A stretch of 64,000 nt of DNA from CAWKMN01 sp963850765 (GTDB lineage: Bacteria > Chloroflexota > Anaerolineae > Aggregatilineales > Aggregatilineaceae): positions 496,001 through 560,000 of the forward strand of contig CAWKMN010000006.1 of NCBI GenBank assembly GCA_963850765.1, given 5' to 3'. The translations under genes and the position numbers were made by a program. Below the pieces are notes generated by a model. That model ran no database searches. It was not told where the DNA came from and saw nothing but the letters and a program-made list of their open reading frames with translations. Shown here in pieces: positions 1-9,161 of this stretch; the stretch's first letter is position 1; each line of letters starts with the position of its first letter.

Positions 1-459
1 CCGAATCATCCGGTGATCGGCGTGACATGGTACGAAGCGGCGGCGTTCTGCCGGTGGCTGAGTGCCGAATTGGGGGCAGAAATCCGGCTGCCTACGGTAG
101 CGGAGTGGATCCGAGCGGCACGCGGCGCGGACGAACACATCTTTCCTTATGGTGGGACCTTTGATGCGACCCGTGGCAACACCTATCTGAGTGGGGCCGG
201 GCGCACAACGGCTGCCGGCATGTTTCCACGCGGCAGCACGCCCCAGGGTGTGGCCGATCTCAGCGGGAATGTCTATGAATGGTGCCAGGATGTCATCCTT
301 GACACGCGGCTCGATGGTCAGACGCTGCGGCATCATCCGCTGAAAGGCGGCAGTTGGAGCAGTTATCCCGGCTTCTGCCGTATCGATGCGCTGTACCAGG
401 AAAGTCCCGCCTTCGCCACGACCTACTGGGGGTTTCGCGCCCTGCGGTCAGGTCCGTGA
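1..459 (+). CDS. Formylglycine-generating enzyme (FGE/SUMF1)-family protein, C-terminal part
   Basis: This gene enters from outside the window; the reading frame is open from base 1, so only the last 152 residues are seen. The residues match the C-terminal half of the FGE-sulfatase domain: the PV.GVTWYEA.AFCRWL start, RLPT.AEW, the Asn-rich GNVYEWCQD turn, KGGSW and a closing WGFRAL. Family members are either formylglycine-generating enzymes that oxidise a sulfatase cysteine, or C-type-lectin-fold proteins in ergothioneine-like or regulatory roles. The paired cysteines of true aerobic FGE cannot be judged from this fragment. It stops 41 bases before the convergent oxidoreductase gene. The family call is firm; the substrate is unknown. 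Confidence 0.85.
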   Translation, partial: PNHPVIGVTWYEAAAFCRWLSAELGAEIRLPTVAEWIRAARGADEHIFPYGGTFDATRGNTYLSGAGRTTAAGMFPRGSTPQGVADLSGNVYEWCQDVILDTRLDGQTLRHHPLKGGSWSSYPGFCRIDALYQESPAFATTYWGFRALRSGP

Positions 460-500
460 GGACGTTGGATGGGTTCCTGAGACTCGCGACTTACGCGATT

Positions 501-1640
501 TCAAGAGTCCATATTCTGAATATCAACCCATCGCCGCTCGCGGAACGAGAGTTCCACCGCGTTGATGATTTGCTGCACACGAGCGCTTTGTGCAAAATTG
601 CCCTGATTCTCGGCGCCCCCAGCGACGATTTCCTGCAAGAAATTGTGGACCAGATTGCAGTAAAACAGGGAGGGCCAAGGCTCGCCTGGGATGTAACCGG
701 GTGGAAAGAATCGGTCAGGAATTTTGACCGGAACAAATTCGACGGCGTCTGGTGTTGCGTTGTGCAGGGTCTGGCACTCACCGAATTCCTCAACTAGCCG
801 GCAAATCAGCGCGCCCTTCGACCCGTAGGCACGCGCTTCGAGACCGGGATAGTTCCCAACGGTGACATAGCTTGACTGAATGGAGCAGATGGCTCCATTC
901 GCGTATTCGCCCAGATAGATATCGCCGTCATCGATATGGGTGCGTACCGTCCGGCCGTTGGCGTCCGTGCGATACGGGACGAAGTTCTTCAACATACCCA
1001 CGACGCTGGAAAGTTCGCTATCCATGAACCACAGGCTGAGGTCGATGATGGGCGCTCCATAGCCCTCGAGGGATGACATCTTGATCTCGTCGCGCTCGGT
1101 CTCGGGGATAAGGTCTTGCTTGGTCACGGGTATGTGGGGACTTATGAACTGCGAGTTCTGCTCGAAGCCGTTGAAAATGAACGGATCACCAATAAATCCG
1201 TCCGCAATCAGCTCGCGCATGTACTGCATGGCCGGGGCATAACGGAAGGTCAGTCCGACCTTGGTCTTCAAACCTTTGGACTCGGCCAGGCGGTGCGCCT
1301 CCCAGGTACGCTTGTAGTCATGTGCGACGGGTTTTTCACAGAGACAGTGTTTGTTGGCTACGAGTGCCGCGAAGGCCAGGGCCTCGTGATTGTCACGATC
1401 GGCGGAAGAGCCGCGCGTGCACACATCAATCACATCGATGTCTTCGCGCGCCAACATCTCCTCAAAATCGGTGTAAATATGGGGAATGTCGAATTCTTTG
1501 GCACGCTGAGCCGCCAGTTCTCGATTGAGGTCGCAGATCGCGACGACCTTCGAGAGCGGCGACCGGGCGAACCCCGGCAGATGCGCACTCGCTGCCCAGC
1601 GCCCTGCGCCGATCACACCAATTCTAAGCTCTGTGGTCAT
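501..1640 (-). CDS. Gfo/Idh/MocA-family NAD(P)-dependent oxidoreductase
   Basis: A 379-residue soluble dehydrogenase of the Gfo/Idh/MocA family, which oxidises sugars, inositols or related polyols with NAD(P). The N-terminal Rossmann fold shows GVIGAGRWAASAHLPGF. The family EKP motif is present (CLCEKPVAHDY), and a long C-terminal alpha/beta substrate domain follows. The ATG at 1640 is preceded by GAGGT a few bases upstream. It is the last gene of a three-gene minus-strand unit (SDR, aspartoacylase-like, this gene) with gaps of only 4 and 15 bases, so it is probably co-transcribed. Together they suggest oxidation and deacylation of a sugar or amino-sugar-like compound. Substrate not deducible. 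Confidence 0.9.
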   Translation of the reverse strand: MTTELRIGVIGAGRWAASAHLPGFARSPLSKVVAICDLNRELAAQRAKEFDIPHIYTDFEEMLAREDIDVIDVCTRGSSADRDNHEALAFAALVANKHCLCEKPVAHDYKRTWEAHRLAESKGLKTKVGLTFRYAPAMQYMRELIADGFIGDPFIFNGFEQNSQFISPHIPVTKQDLIPETERDEIKMSSLEGYGAPIIDLSLWFMDSELSSVVGMLKNFVPYRTDANGRTVRTHIDDGDIYLGEYANGAICSIQSSYVTVGNYPGLEARAYGSKGALICRLVEEFGECQTLHNATPDAVEFVPVKIPDRFFPPGYIPGEPWPSLFYCNLVHNFLQEIVAGGAENQGNFAQSARVQQIINAVELSFRERRWVDIQNMDS

Positions 1641-1655
1641 AGCTACCTCACCCTA

Positions 1656-2591
1656 TCAATCACTCGGTTCTGCCACGACGTAGGTCATTGCGCCGCCTTC
1701 GAGTTGGGCCATCATGGGCCTTAACAGGAGTAATGCCGTCCGGTCAAACGGGGCTTCGAAGGTTTCGATCACGACCTGCGTCACCGGATCGTGCAGGTAG
1801 CCCAATACAGTACCGCGCGGAACGATGGTGCCTACGTCGCCAGCACGCACACGTGGAACAAACACCCCTCCCTCATGTGGTCGAAGCACCGTTGTGGCTC
1901 CCACCGGAATCGGCTCCTGATCACGAAGTCGCGACGGCTCTGCCTTCAGGATGCCAGCCGCTTGCAGCGCGCCGCGCAATCCTGCGGCGATTTTCTGAGC
2001 CCACTGGTCCTCGAATTCACTCCGTCCACCCATCTCTACCGCTGTGACCATCGCCCCACGAGATCGCGCGCAGCCGGTCAGGGTGATATTGCGATCGGGC
2101 CCAGCCACGACGAAGGGAGCCGGAAAAGCTCGTGCCAGCGCTTCGCCGCCTTCGAATTGAAACACGAACGCGTTCACACACCAGCTTCCGCCACCGTGCA
2201 GATCAATCACGATCTCCGCCTCATCGACCCCATTGGCCACGAGCAGGGCCGCCAACCGTTCGGTATGCGATCCCGTCGGATCGCCGGGGAAAACGCGATT
2301 CAGATCCAGGGTATCGAGTGGGGCATTCCGGGCATCGGCCTGCATGGCCAGTGGGTTCGCCACGGGAACGACTCGCAGCGACCCAAGCAATTCCTCGCTC
2401 TGTGTCTCCATCAAAAGTTTTCGGATCGCCCATGCGCCCCAGGGTCCTTCATCGCCGTGAACGCCGGCGGTGATCAGCCCGATCGGATGGCCGCTCCCGA
2501 CATACCCGATACCCAGCCGTACATGTCCGACGGCTGCGCCTGCCGGGACTGGAATATATTCCCAAATCATTCGATCGATGAGGGCGGTCAT
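1656..2591 (-). CDS. Succinylglutamate desuccinylase/aspartoacylase-family zinc hydrolase
   Basis: A 311-residue member of the M14-related aspartoacylase/succinylglutamate desuccinylase family, zinc enzymes that remove an acyl group from an amide. Visible motifs are GVHGDEGPWGAW (His and Glu zinc ligands), LDLNRVFPGDP, GSHTERLA and the IDLHGGGSWCVN motif carrying the third ligand. The C-terminal beta-domain ends in a short YVVAEPSD tail. It lies between an SDR and a Gfo/Idh oxidoreductase in one tight unit. A paralogue at 9162 shares the zinc-site segments almost word for word, so both sides of the divergent region carry the same activity. Family certain; substrate unknown. Confidence 0.88.
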   Translation of the reverse strand: MTALIDRMIWEYIPVPAGAAVGHVRLGIGYVGSGHPIGLITAGVHGDEGPWGAWAIRKLLMETQSEELLGSLRVVPVANPLAMQADARNAPLDTLDLNRVFPGDPTGSHTERLAALLVANGVDEAEIVIDLHGGGSWCVNAFVFQFEGGEALARAFPAPFVVAGPDRNITLTGCARSRGAMVTAVEMGGRSEFEDQWAQKIAAGLRGALQAAGILKAEPSRLRDQEPIPVGATTVLRPHEGGVFVPRVRAGDVGTIVPRGTVLGYLHDPVTQVVIETFEAPFDRTALLLLRPMMAQLEGGAMTYVVAEPSD

Positions 2592-2595
2592 CGGG

Positions 2596-3333
2596 CTAGC
2601 CTCTCGCTCGGATTTGTTCCGACATTTCCCAGGCGTTCAGACGCTGGCCGGTGAGCTGCGTGGACACCAGTTCGACGAACGCCGGGGTGAGCAGCATTGG
2701 ATCAACCCAGCGCTGTTTCTCTTCTGCGGTATAGTTCGCTTCTGACAGCGGCGTGTGCATCCCGTGCCCTGGCGTCACGGTGTTCACACGGATGTTGTGC
2801 GGTTCGCCCTCCATCGCCAGACACTTCATGAATCCTTCGAGCCCATGCTTTGAGGCGCAGTAAGCCAATTCATTCAGGAAGCCGATCAGGCCCGACATCG
2901 ATGTGACCAACAGGATAATCCCACCCCCACGCTGCTTGAAATAGGGGAACATGACTTTTGCCAGCACAAAAGCGGGGCGCAGATTGATGTGCAGCGTTTC
3001 GTCCCAGTCCGCCAGGGTGTGATCTTCAAAGGATTTTGTACGCAGGATACCTGCATTGCTGACAAGGACATCCACGGCTCCCAGAGCAGCGATGGCATCA
3101 TGGACGGCCTGGGTTGCTGCCGCCGCGTCAAGCAGATCAACCGCCATCGGGAATACCGTACCGCCTTCAGCCTGGAGCACAGCCGCGGTCTCCTGAAGTT
3201 CGGCTGCGGCGCGATCCAGCAGTGCAACCCGCAAACCGGCGCGCACATAGGCCGTGGCAATGGCTTTGCCAAAACCCATCGCTGCTCCGGTGATGATGGC
3301 CCCTTTACCCGTGGGGATTTCCTGATCAGCCAT
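2596..3333 (-). CDS. SDR-family NAD(P)-dependent oxidoreductase
   Basis: A classical short-chain dehydrogenase of 245 residues. It has the cofactor motif GAAMGFGKA near residue 17, the structural NAG (SNAGIL), a catalytic Ser in the TSMSG segment and the catalytic pair in YCASKHG. The start is taken at the ATG at 3333, because AGGA sits 8 bases upstream and homology begins there; an upstream in-frame start at 3399 would add 22 unrelated residues. First gene of the three-gene minus-strand unit and divergent from the peptide-type importer at 3538. Likely oxidises a hydroxy group of the imported substrate; specificity cannot be read. Confidence 0.9.
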   Translation of the reverse strand: MADQEIPTGKGAIITGAAMGFGKAIATAYVRAGLRVALLDRAAAELQETAAVLQAEGGTVFPMAVDLLDAAAATQAVHDAIAALGAVDVLVSNAGILRTKSFEDHTLADWDETLHINLRPAFVLAKVMFPYFKQRGGGIILLVTSMSGLIGFLNELAYCASKHGLEGFMKCLAMEGEPHNIRVNTVTPGHGMHTPLSEANYTAEEKQRWVDPMLLTPAFVELVSTQLTGQRLNAWEMSEQIRARG

Positions 3334-3362
3334 AGTCTGTATCCTGTCGTAAGGTGCTATGA

Positions 3363-3375
3363 GCTTGTCACAAGC
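3363..3375. promoter_or_regulatory. Candidate operator in the divergent intergenic region
   Basis: GCTTGTCACAAGC is a perfect 6-1-6 inverted repeat in the 204 bases between the divergent SDR and binding-protein genes. A TATAAT hexamer lies at 3445-3450 on the plus strand, about 90 bases before the binding-protein start, without a convincing -35 box. The position suits a shared regulator, but no regulator gene lies next to it. Weak evidence. Confidence 0.3.
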
Positions 3376-3537
3376 ACCAACCCCCTCAGAGCTGAGCATG
3401 TATTGTGAACAAGTCGTTGGACAAAAACTGACAATTGAGTATAGTATAATTCAAGGATTTCCGCACATTATTCTAGTATTAAGTATGATCAGACCTCGAT
3501 AGGAACAAACGACCTGTAGTGTAACAAGGAGGACGTC

Positions 3538-5170
3538 ATGCGTAAGGGACAGGTTTTGGCACAAAGCTCGTGGATTCCACCCGTGATACTCGTTGTGGTC
3601 CTGTTGCTGAGTTTGGTCGCAGTGCCGGCCTCGGCGCCGGCCTCGGCGCAGGAATCCACGATCACGTTTGGCATCAGCAATAACGTGGACACGCTCGATC
3701 CGAATGTGACGACATTCTCAAGCGTGGGTGTCATCATGCAGCATGTGTTCGATCCCCTCGTCTGGCAATATCCGCTTGGAGAATTCCATCCTGGGCTGGC
3801 GACCGAATGGAGCGTCAACGAGGACGCGACCGAATATACCTTCACACTGCGTCAGGATGTCGTCTTCCACGATGGCACGCCGTTTAATGCCGAGGCGGTC
3901 AAGTTCACCTTTGACCGGATTGTCAATCCGGACACGGAGTTGCAGATGGCCTTCAGCTATCTCGGCCCGTATGTTGAAACGGAAGTGGTTGACGAATTTA
4001 CCGCAGTCGTGAAGTTCAGCGCGCCTTTCGCGGCCTTCCTGGATTCCGCGTCGCAGCCACAACTCGGCATGACCTCCCCTACCGCCGTGGCCGAACTGGG
4101 CGAAGAATACGGTCTGTCGATGGTGGTTGGAACGGGCCCGTTCAAGCTGGTCTCGTACGTGCCCGACTCTGGAAGTCGTGCTCGAGCGCAATCCCGATTA
4201 CAACTGGGGACCGGAGGCGATATTTGGGCAGAGCGGCCCCGCCAACGTGGAACAGCTGGTCTTTAAGATCATCCAGGAACCGGCGACTCGTCTGGCCGCG
4301 CTGGAAAGCGGCGAGGTGGCCTTCATTGACGAAGTTCCCGCGCTGGATGTCGAGCGCCTGGGTGAGGATTCAAACTTCGAGGTGATGCAGATTGAACAAC
4401 CCGGTCACGGTTGGTCCCTCATGTTCAATTTTGAAAAGGCACCTACCAGCGACCTGGCGGTGCGGCAGGCGATTATCATGGGGAGCGACAAGCAGGGCAT
4501 GATCGATACCGTGTTCAATGGGTTTGGTACCCCGGGGTGCAGCCCATTGACCAAAGTGATGTTTGCTTACGCACCGCTGCAATGCGAGCAATATCCCTAT
4601 GACAAAGAAGCCGCCGGACAGGTTTTGGACGAGGCGGGCTGGGTCATGAACGAAAGCACGGGCGTCCGGGAAAAAGACGGGCAGCCCCTCGTCATCGAAC
4701 ACTGGTACCGGGCGGACGCGTGGCCGGGGAATGAGATGGCCACCTTCATGCAGTTTGATCTGGCTCAGATTGGCATTCAGGTGAATTTGAATGGGGCTTC
4801 TCAGTCGGGCTATTTCGATGCGGTCCGCGCAGGCGAGCATAATACCCAGAACTGGTGGGATACCCAGACGGATCCCGGCGCGGTGGTGCGCACCCTGTAT
4901 CACTCTTCTAACGCCGATGGGGGTACTAACCGCAACCGCTATCGCAGCGACACGATGGATCAGCTCATTGTCGATGCGGCTGGTGAGACAGACCCCGTGC
5001 GTCAGCAGGAGTTATATCTCGAGATCCAGCAGCTCGTGGAGGACGACGCGATCATGGACTTCTTCAACGATCCGTTCCTGCTGTTCGCGTTCGATGCATC
5101 GCTTGAGGGCGTAGTCTACCTGGGCGGCGGTTATTCACCGAGCTTCTACGCAGCTACCCTGGGTGGGTGA
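3538..5170 (+). pseudogene. Family 5 (oligopeptide/dipeptide-type) ABC transporter substrate-binding protein, frameshifted
   Basis: Two overlapping frames together encode one extracellular solute-binding protein of about 543 residues, normal for the DppA/OppA-like family. The ATG at 3538 follows AAGGAGG. The N-terminus has a hydrophobic signal segment ending ASAQES, then TLDPN, LVWQYPLGEF, a RQDVVFHDGTPFNAEAVKFTFDR segment split across the usual family positions, and GTGPFKLVSYVPD. Continuity then jumps from frame 1 to frame 2: LEVVLERNPDYNWG resumes in the +1 frame. Removing one T at about 4168 restores a single open frame to the stop at 5170. It is either a sequencing indel or a recently broken gene; the two permease genes that follow are intact, which favours an error. 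Confidence 0.85.
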
Positions 5171-5191
5171 TAAGGTTCTGAGATTCAATCG

Positions 5192-5215
5192 GGGCAGTGG
5201 CGATGGTCACTGCCC
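5192..5215 (+). promoter_or_regulatory. Hairpin between binding-protein and permease genes
   Basis: GGGCAGTG and CACTGCCC form a perfect 8-bp stem with an 8-base loop in the 63-base gap between the binding-protein stop and the first permease start. There is no T-run after it, so it is not a full terminator. Such structures often protect the binding-protein mRNA or attenuate permease expression; that role is inferred. Confidence 0.5.
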
Positions 5216-5233
5216 TGCTTCACACTGTCAATC

Positions 5234-6157
5234 ATGACCAAATACATCATCAACCGGCTGCTCCAGGCGATCCCCACGGTGCTGGTCGTGAGCATTCTCG
5301 TGTTTCTGATGCTGCATTTCACCCCCGGCGATCCGGCTGAGATCTTCATCGGAGACCGCGAGACGACTCCCGAACGGTTGGAACAGGTTCGAGAGCGAAT
5401 GGGGCTGAATCGACCCCTCGTCGTGCAATATCTCGACTATATGGGCCACGCCGTGCAGGGGGACCTGGGGACCTCACTCAACAGCCGGCGTCCGGTGGTG
5501 GATGAGATTCTGTCCCGCCTGCCCTATACGCTTGAGCTCACCCTGGCCGCCCTGCTCATGTCGACGGTGTTGGGCCTTGTGCTTGGCGTAGTGGCAGCCC
5601 TATGGCATAACACGCTCGTCGATACCATTTCAATGACCATTGCGCTGTTAGGCATTTCGGTCCCGGTCTATTGGTCCTCACTGCTTCTGATCGTGTTCTT
5701 TTCTGTGAATCTCAAGTGGTTTCCCCCCATTGGGCAGGGCAGCATGGAACGCCTGATCATGCCGGCTACCGCCCTGGGTTTCCTGTCGGCGGGTTCGCTG
5801 GCGCGGCTGGTCCGGTCGAGTATGCTTGAAATTCTCAATCAGGATTATATTCTGACGGCGCGTGCCAAGGGACTACCGCAGCGAATCGTCATCCTTCGCC
5901 ATACGATGAGCAATGCTTTAATTCCAATCATTACGATCCTGGGCCTGACGTTCGGACAGCTTCTCGGTGGGGCGGTTCTCACTGAAACGATTTTTGCGCG
6001 GTTGGGCATTGGCCGGATGTATGTCGACGCCATCCTCAACAAGGATTTTACGGTTGTTCAGGGAGCCACGCTGTTTATTGCAGTCGGGTATGTGTTCATC
6101 AATATCGCCATTGATGTCGCGTATGCCTATGTTGATCCTCGAATAAGTTATGAGTGA
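5234..6157 (+). CDS. ABC transporter permease (DppB/OppB type)
   Basis: A 307-residue inner-membrane permease of the dipeptide/oligopeptide/nickel type. It starts with the hallmark N-terminal helix (MTKYIINRLLQAIP, then VFLMLHFTPGDPAE). Several hydrophobic segments follow, and the cytoplasmic EAA-like loop reads LTARAKGLPQRIVILRH. The C-terminus ETIFARLGIGRMYVDAI is typical of DppB. It follows the binding protein after a hairpin and overlaps the next permease by 8 bases (ATGAGTGA), indicating translational coupling. No ATPase genes of this importer are in the window, so they must be elsewhere or shared. Confidence 0.93.
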   Translation: MTKYIINRLLQAIPTVLVVSILVFLMLHFTPGDPAEIFIGDRETTPERLEQVRERMGLNRPLVVQYLDYMGHAVQGDLGTSLNSRRPVVDEILSRLPYTLELTLAALLMSTVLGLVLGVVAALWHNTLVDTISMTIALLGISVPVYWSSLLLIVFFSVNLKWFPPIGQGSMERLIMPATALGFLSAGSLARLVRSSMLEILNQDYILTARAKGLPQRIVILRHTMSNALIPIITILGLTFGQLLGGAVLTETIFARLGIGRMYVDAILNKDFTVVQGATLFIAVGYVFINIAIDVAYAYVDPRISYE

Positions 6158-7040
6158 TCCTCTGTCTTCCGGCACGCTGGTTGATCTGCGCTATTCGCGG
6201 CGTGGCAGGATTCGGCTTGCATTGCGCCGGGTGACGCACAGTTGGAATATCATGGTGGGCGCGGTCCTTCTTCTGATTATCATAGCGCTCGCCCTTGCTG
6301 CGCCGGTCATTACCGGCTTTGATCCTGTCGCCATTGTCCCCCCGGATCGCCTGCTTCCGCCCAGCCAGGAGCACCTGTTCGGCACGGACAACTTTGGGCG
6401 CGACATCTTCAGCCGTGTACTCCACGGCGGACGGTTGTCCATTCAAGTCGGTCTGGTTTCAGTCGCGCTGGCTTCGATTACGGGGACAACCGTTGGCCTT
6501 GTTGCCGGATACTATGGGCGGTGGATCGATTCCCTGTTGATGCGTATCATCGATGTGATGCTGTCTTTTCCCAGTATTCTGTTGGCGCTGGCGATTGTGG
6601 CCGTTTTGGGCCGCAGCCTGTCCAATGTGATGCTTGCGATTGGAATCGCGACGATACCCGTCTATGCGCGCATCGCCAGGGCGAGCACCCTATCCGTTAG
6701 GGAATTCGACTACGTCACCGCGGCTCACGCGATCGGAATGCCAACGTCTCGCATCTTATTACGGCATATCCTGCCGAATGTGCTGGCGCCCCTGATCGTG
6801 ATCACGACGAATGGCATTGCGGGGGCGATCATTGCCGGGGCGGCCTTAAGCTTCCTGGGATTGGGCGCGCAGTCACCCACACCCGAATGGGGGATCATGC
6901 TCAGTGATGGCCGGGTCTATCTTCGGACCGCCTGGTGGGTTACTACTTTTCCCGGTTTGGCGATTATGATTACGGTCATGGCGATCAATCTGCTCGGTGA
7001 TGGCCTGCGCGATGTACTTGACCCCCGCTTAAAACTCTAA
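6150..7040 (+). CDS. ABC transporter permease (DppC/OppC type)
   Basis: A 296-residue partner permease. An N-terminal cytoplasmic stretch (RRGRIRLALRRVTHSWN) precedes the first helix. HLFGTDNFGRDIFSRVLHGGR is the diagnostic OppC N-domain motif, seen here around residues 71-91 and split by no gap. The EAA loop is YVTAAHAIGMPTSRILLRHILPN, and SFLGLGAQSPTPEWG near the end is characteristic. It starts inside the stop region of the previous permease and is probably translated with it. It forms the membrane channel with the upstream DppB-like subunit for a peptide, opine or oligosaccharide substrate; the family does not fix which. Confidence 0.93.
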   Translation: MSDPLSSGTLVDLRYSRRGRIRLALRRVTHSWNIMVGAVLLLIIIALALAAPVITGFDPVAIVPPDRLLPPSQEHLFGTDNFGRDIFSRVLHGGRLSIQVGLVSVALASITGTTVGLVAGYYGRWIDSLLMRIIDVMLSFPSILLALAIVAVLGRSLSNVMLAIGIATIPVYARIARASTLSVREFDYVTAAHAIGMPTSRILLRHILPNVLAPLIVITTNGIAGAIIAGAALSFLGLGAQSPTPEWGIMLSDGRVYLRTAWWVTTFPGLAIMITVMAINLLGDGLRDVLDPRLKL

Positions 7041-7068
7041 GTAGGGTCGCGTAAAGCTTTAGAAAACA

Positions 7069-7172
7069 GGGCGGGTTTGTTAACCCGCCCCTACAAGCTC
7101 CATCTTGTTCGCCACCGGCTCCCCCTCTCCGCGCGTGGAGAGGGGGAAGCGAGCTTGCTCGCCGGGGGTGAG
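7069..7172. repeat. GC-rich intergenic inverted repeats
   Basis: Three back-to-back hairpins fill the 174-base gap after the permease. 7069-7090 pairs GGGCGGGTT with AACCCGCCC. 7121-7146 pairs CCCCCTCTCC with GGAGAGGGGG (perfect 10 bp). 7149-7162 pairs GCGAGC with GCTCGC. None has a T-run. The layout resembles short dispersed non-coding repeats of filamentous and environmental Chloroflexota rather than a plain terminator. A related but not identical element is at 17101-17194. Confidence 0.55.
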
Positions 7173-7214
7173 GTAAAGCTAACTGCTAACCGCTAATCGC
7201 TTAGGAGTTACAAC

Positions 7215-8252
7215 TTGGCAAACGGTGAACCACTCAATGTACTCATCGCATCCTATCTGGAGCCCGAATTTATTGAACAGATCCGCGAGGAAGTTCCGGA
7301 AATCAATGTGCTTTATGACCCGGCGCTGCTGGGCTCACCGCGTTACATTGCGGATCATACTGCCCCGGTGTCCCGTTCCCCGGAGCAGGAGGCCCAATGG
7401 CAAGCGCTGCTGTCCGAGGCCGATATTCTCTTCGATTTTGACGTTTCCCACCGTGAGGATCTGCCCAACCTTGCCCCTAACCTGAAGTGGATCCAGGCGA
7501 CCAGTGCGGGCATAGGGCAGTTCGTCCGGCGCATGGGTTATGCAGACCGCACGGATTGGATATTTACCACCGCGAGTGGGGTGCATGCCCGCCCCCTCGC
7601 TGAATTCGCGGTGATGTCCATGCTGATGTTTGCCAAGAACGTCTTCTACCTTGAGGCAGAGAAAGAGGCACGCCATTGGGAGCGGTATTGTGCGGCTGAG
7701 CTGTCCAGCTTCACGGTGGGAATAATCGGGCTTGGCAAGATTGGGCGAGAAACGGCGCGTCTGGCGAAAGCGTTTGATATGACGGTCATCGGGAGCCGCC
7801 GCCGTCCATCCGGGGAGAAATTGCCCTTTATCGATGCCTTGTATGGGCCCGATGACCTGCCCCAGATCCTCAGGCAGTCGCAGTTTTTGGTGTTGGCAGC
7901 GCCGCATACGGATGAAACCGACCACCTGATCGGGAGCGCCGAGCTGGCTTTGCTGCCGCAAGGGGCGGTGCTGATCAACATGGCGCGCGGCAGCGTGGTG
8001 GATCAGGCCGCTCTGAGGGCAGCGCTGCAAACCGGGCATCTGGGCGGCGCCGCGCTGGACGTGTTTGAGGTGGAACCTCTGCCGCCTGATGATCCCCTGT
8101 GGTCGATGCCCAATGTGATCATCAGCCCTCATTCCGCCAGCACAGCGGACTCGGAGAATCGGAAATTGACGCGACTGTTCTGCGATAATCTGAGACGGTT
8201 TTTGGCTGGCGAGCGCTTGCTCAACGTATTGGATACCGAACAGCTCTATTGA
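7215..8252 (+). CDS. D-2-hydroxyacid dehydrogenase (NAD-binding)
   Basis: A 345-residue D-isomer-specific 2-hydroxyacid dehydrogenase, reducing 2-keto acids or oxidising D-2-hydroxy acids with NAD(P). The Rossmann motif GIIGLGKIGRETA lies near residue 178. NMARGSVVDQAAL supplies the catalytic Arg, the DVFEVEPLP segment holds the catalytic Glu, and SPHSAS the His. The start is a TTG at 7215, chosen because AGGAG lies 7 bases upstream. It is placed after an importer and before a nitroreductase-like gene in a plus-strand run, and probably processes a keto acid from the imported compound. Exact substrate unknown. Confidence 0.9.
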   Translation: MANGEPLNVLIASYLEPEFIEQIREEVPEINVLYDPALLGSPRYIADHTAPVSRSPEQEAQWQALLSEADILFDFDVSHREDLPNLAPNLKWIQATSAGIGQFVRRMGYADRTDWIFTTASGVHARPLAEFAVMSMLMFAKNVFYLEAEKEARHWERYCAAELSSFTVGIIGLGKIGRETARLAKAFDMTVIGSRRRPSGEKLPFIDALYGPDDLPQILRQSQFLVLAAPHTDETDHLIGSAELALLPQGAVLINMARGSVVDQAALRAALQTGHLGGAALDVFEVEPLPPDDPLWSMPNVIISPHSASTADSENRKLTRLFCDNLRRFLAGERLLNVLDTEQLY

Positions 8253-8286
8253 GATTTTATGGCTTACCTGAACTTGGGAGGAGCAA

Positions 8287-9051
8287 ATGACCGGCAAAAG
8301 TGGAATAACGTTTACGTCAGATACCATTGAAACGCTCAATAAGCACGTGAGTATTCGCCAGTACACCGACGAGCCGGTTGACGATGAAACCATCCTGACC
8401 CTCATGCGCGCCGCGCGCCGTGCGCCGACATCTTCTAATATGCAGACGTGCAGCCTGATAGCGGTGCGCGATCTTGAGACCCGCAGGAAACTGAAAGCCT
8501 TTATGGTCGGGAACCAGGATCATGTCGATACGTGTCAGGTGTTTTTTGCCGTCTGCGGCGACATCTCGCGGGTCATTCGTGCCTGTGAACTGCATGGGAA
8601 AACGCTGGCCCGCACCCTCGAGATCAGTATGGTCGCCACAGTGGACGCGGCGCTGGTCGGGATGTCGCTAGCCGCTGCTGCTGAATCGATTGGATTAGGC
8701 ACGGTCATGGTGGGCAGTATCCGCAACGACCCGGAAGAGGCTGCCAGGATTCTCGGGCTGCCGGAAGGGGTATTCGTGGTCTTTGGTCTGTGCATCGGCT
8801 GGCCCGCCGAACGTCCTGCTCAGCAGCCCCGCATGCCCGAGGAGTTAATCTTCCATTTTGAACGTTACCGGCAGGACAGCCTTGATGATCATCTGCGCGA
8901 GTATGATCGTCAGTTGGCCGAATACCGCCGCGCAATTGGACAAGAGACTCCCGACACGGCCTGGACCAGCAAAATGGCGGATCGGTTTCCGAAACCTGCC
9001 CGCCCAGGTATGCGCGCGGCTTTGGAGAACCTGGGTTTCCGGTTTGAGTGA
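8287..9051 (+). CDS. Nitroreductase-family FMN oxidoreductase
   Basis: A 254-residue member of the nitroreductase superfamily (NfsA/Frp-like), soluble FMN enzymes that use NAD(P)H. The N-terminus shows the FMN-phosphate segment VSIRQYTDEPVDDETI, followed by RRAPTSSNMQ. Mid-protein AAAESIGLGTVMVGSIR and VFGLCIGWP are standard family features. The ATG at 8287 has GGGAGGAG just upstream and lies 34 bases after the dehydrogenase. Natural substrates of this family range from quinones and nitro compounds to flavins. Its role in this catabolic run is not evident. Confidence 0.9.
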   Translation: MTGKSGITFTSDTIETLNKHVSIRQYTDEPVDDETILTLMRAARRAPTSSNMQTCSLIAVRDLETRRKLKAFMVGNQDHVDTCQVFFAVCGDISRVIRACELHGKTLARTLEISMVATVDAALVGMSLAAAAESIGLGTVMVGSIRNDPEEAARILGLPEGVFVVFGLCIGWPAERPAQQPRMPEELIFHFERYRQDSLDDHLREYDRQLAEYRRAIGQETPDTAWTSKMADRFPKPARPGMRAALENLGFRFE

Positions 9052-9161
9052 ACCGCTCGCGGGCTCGCTCTTTTCCTCTTAGATACGGTCTGGCCTTAAG
9101 TCCGCCGGCGATGTTCTGCGGATCTGAATTCGCTTGACGATGCTTGACGATAAGGAGTGTC

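Noticed and set aside
7069..7090. Hairpin considered as a terminator of the permease operon
   Set aside because: The stem is strong but is followed by CTACAAG rather than T residues; it fits better with the cluster of intergenic repeats.
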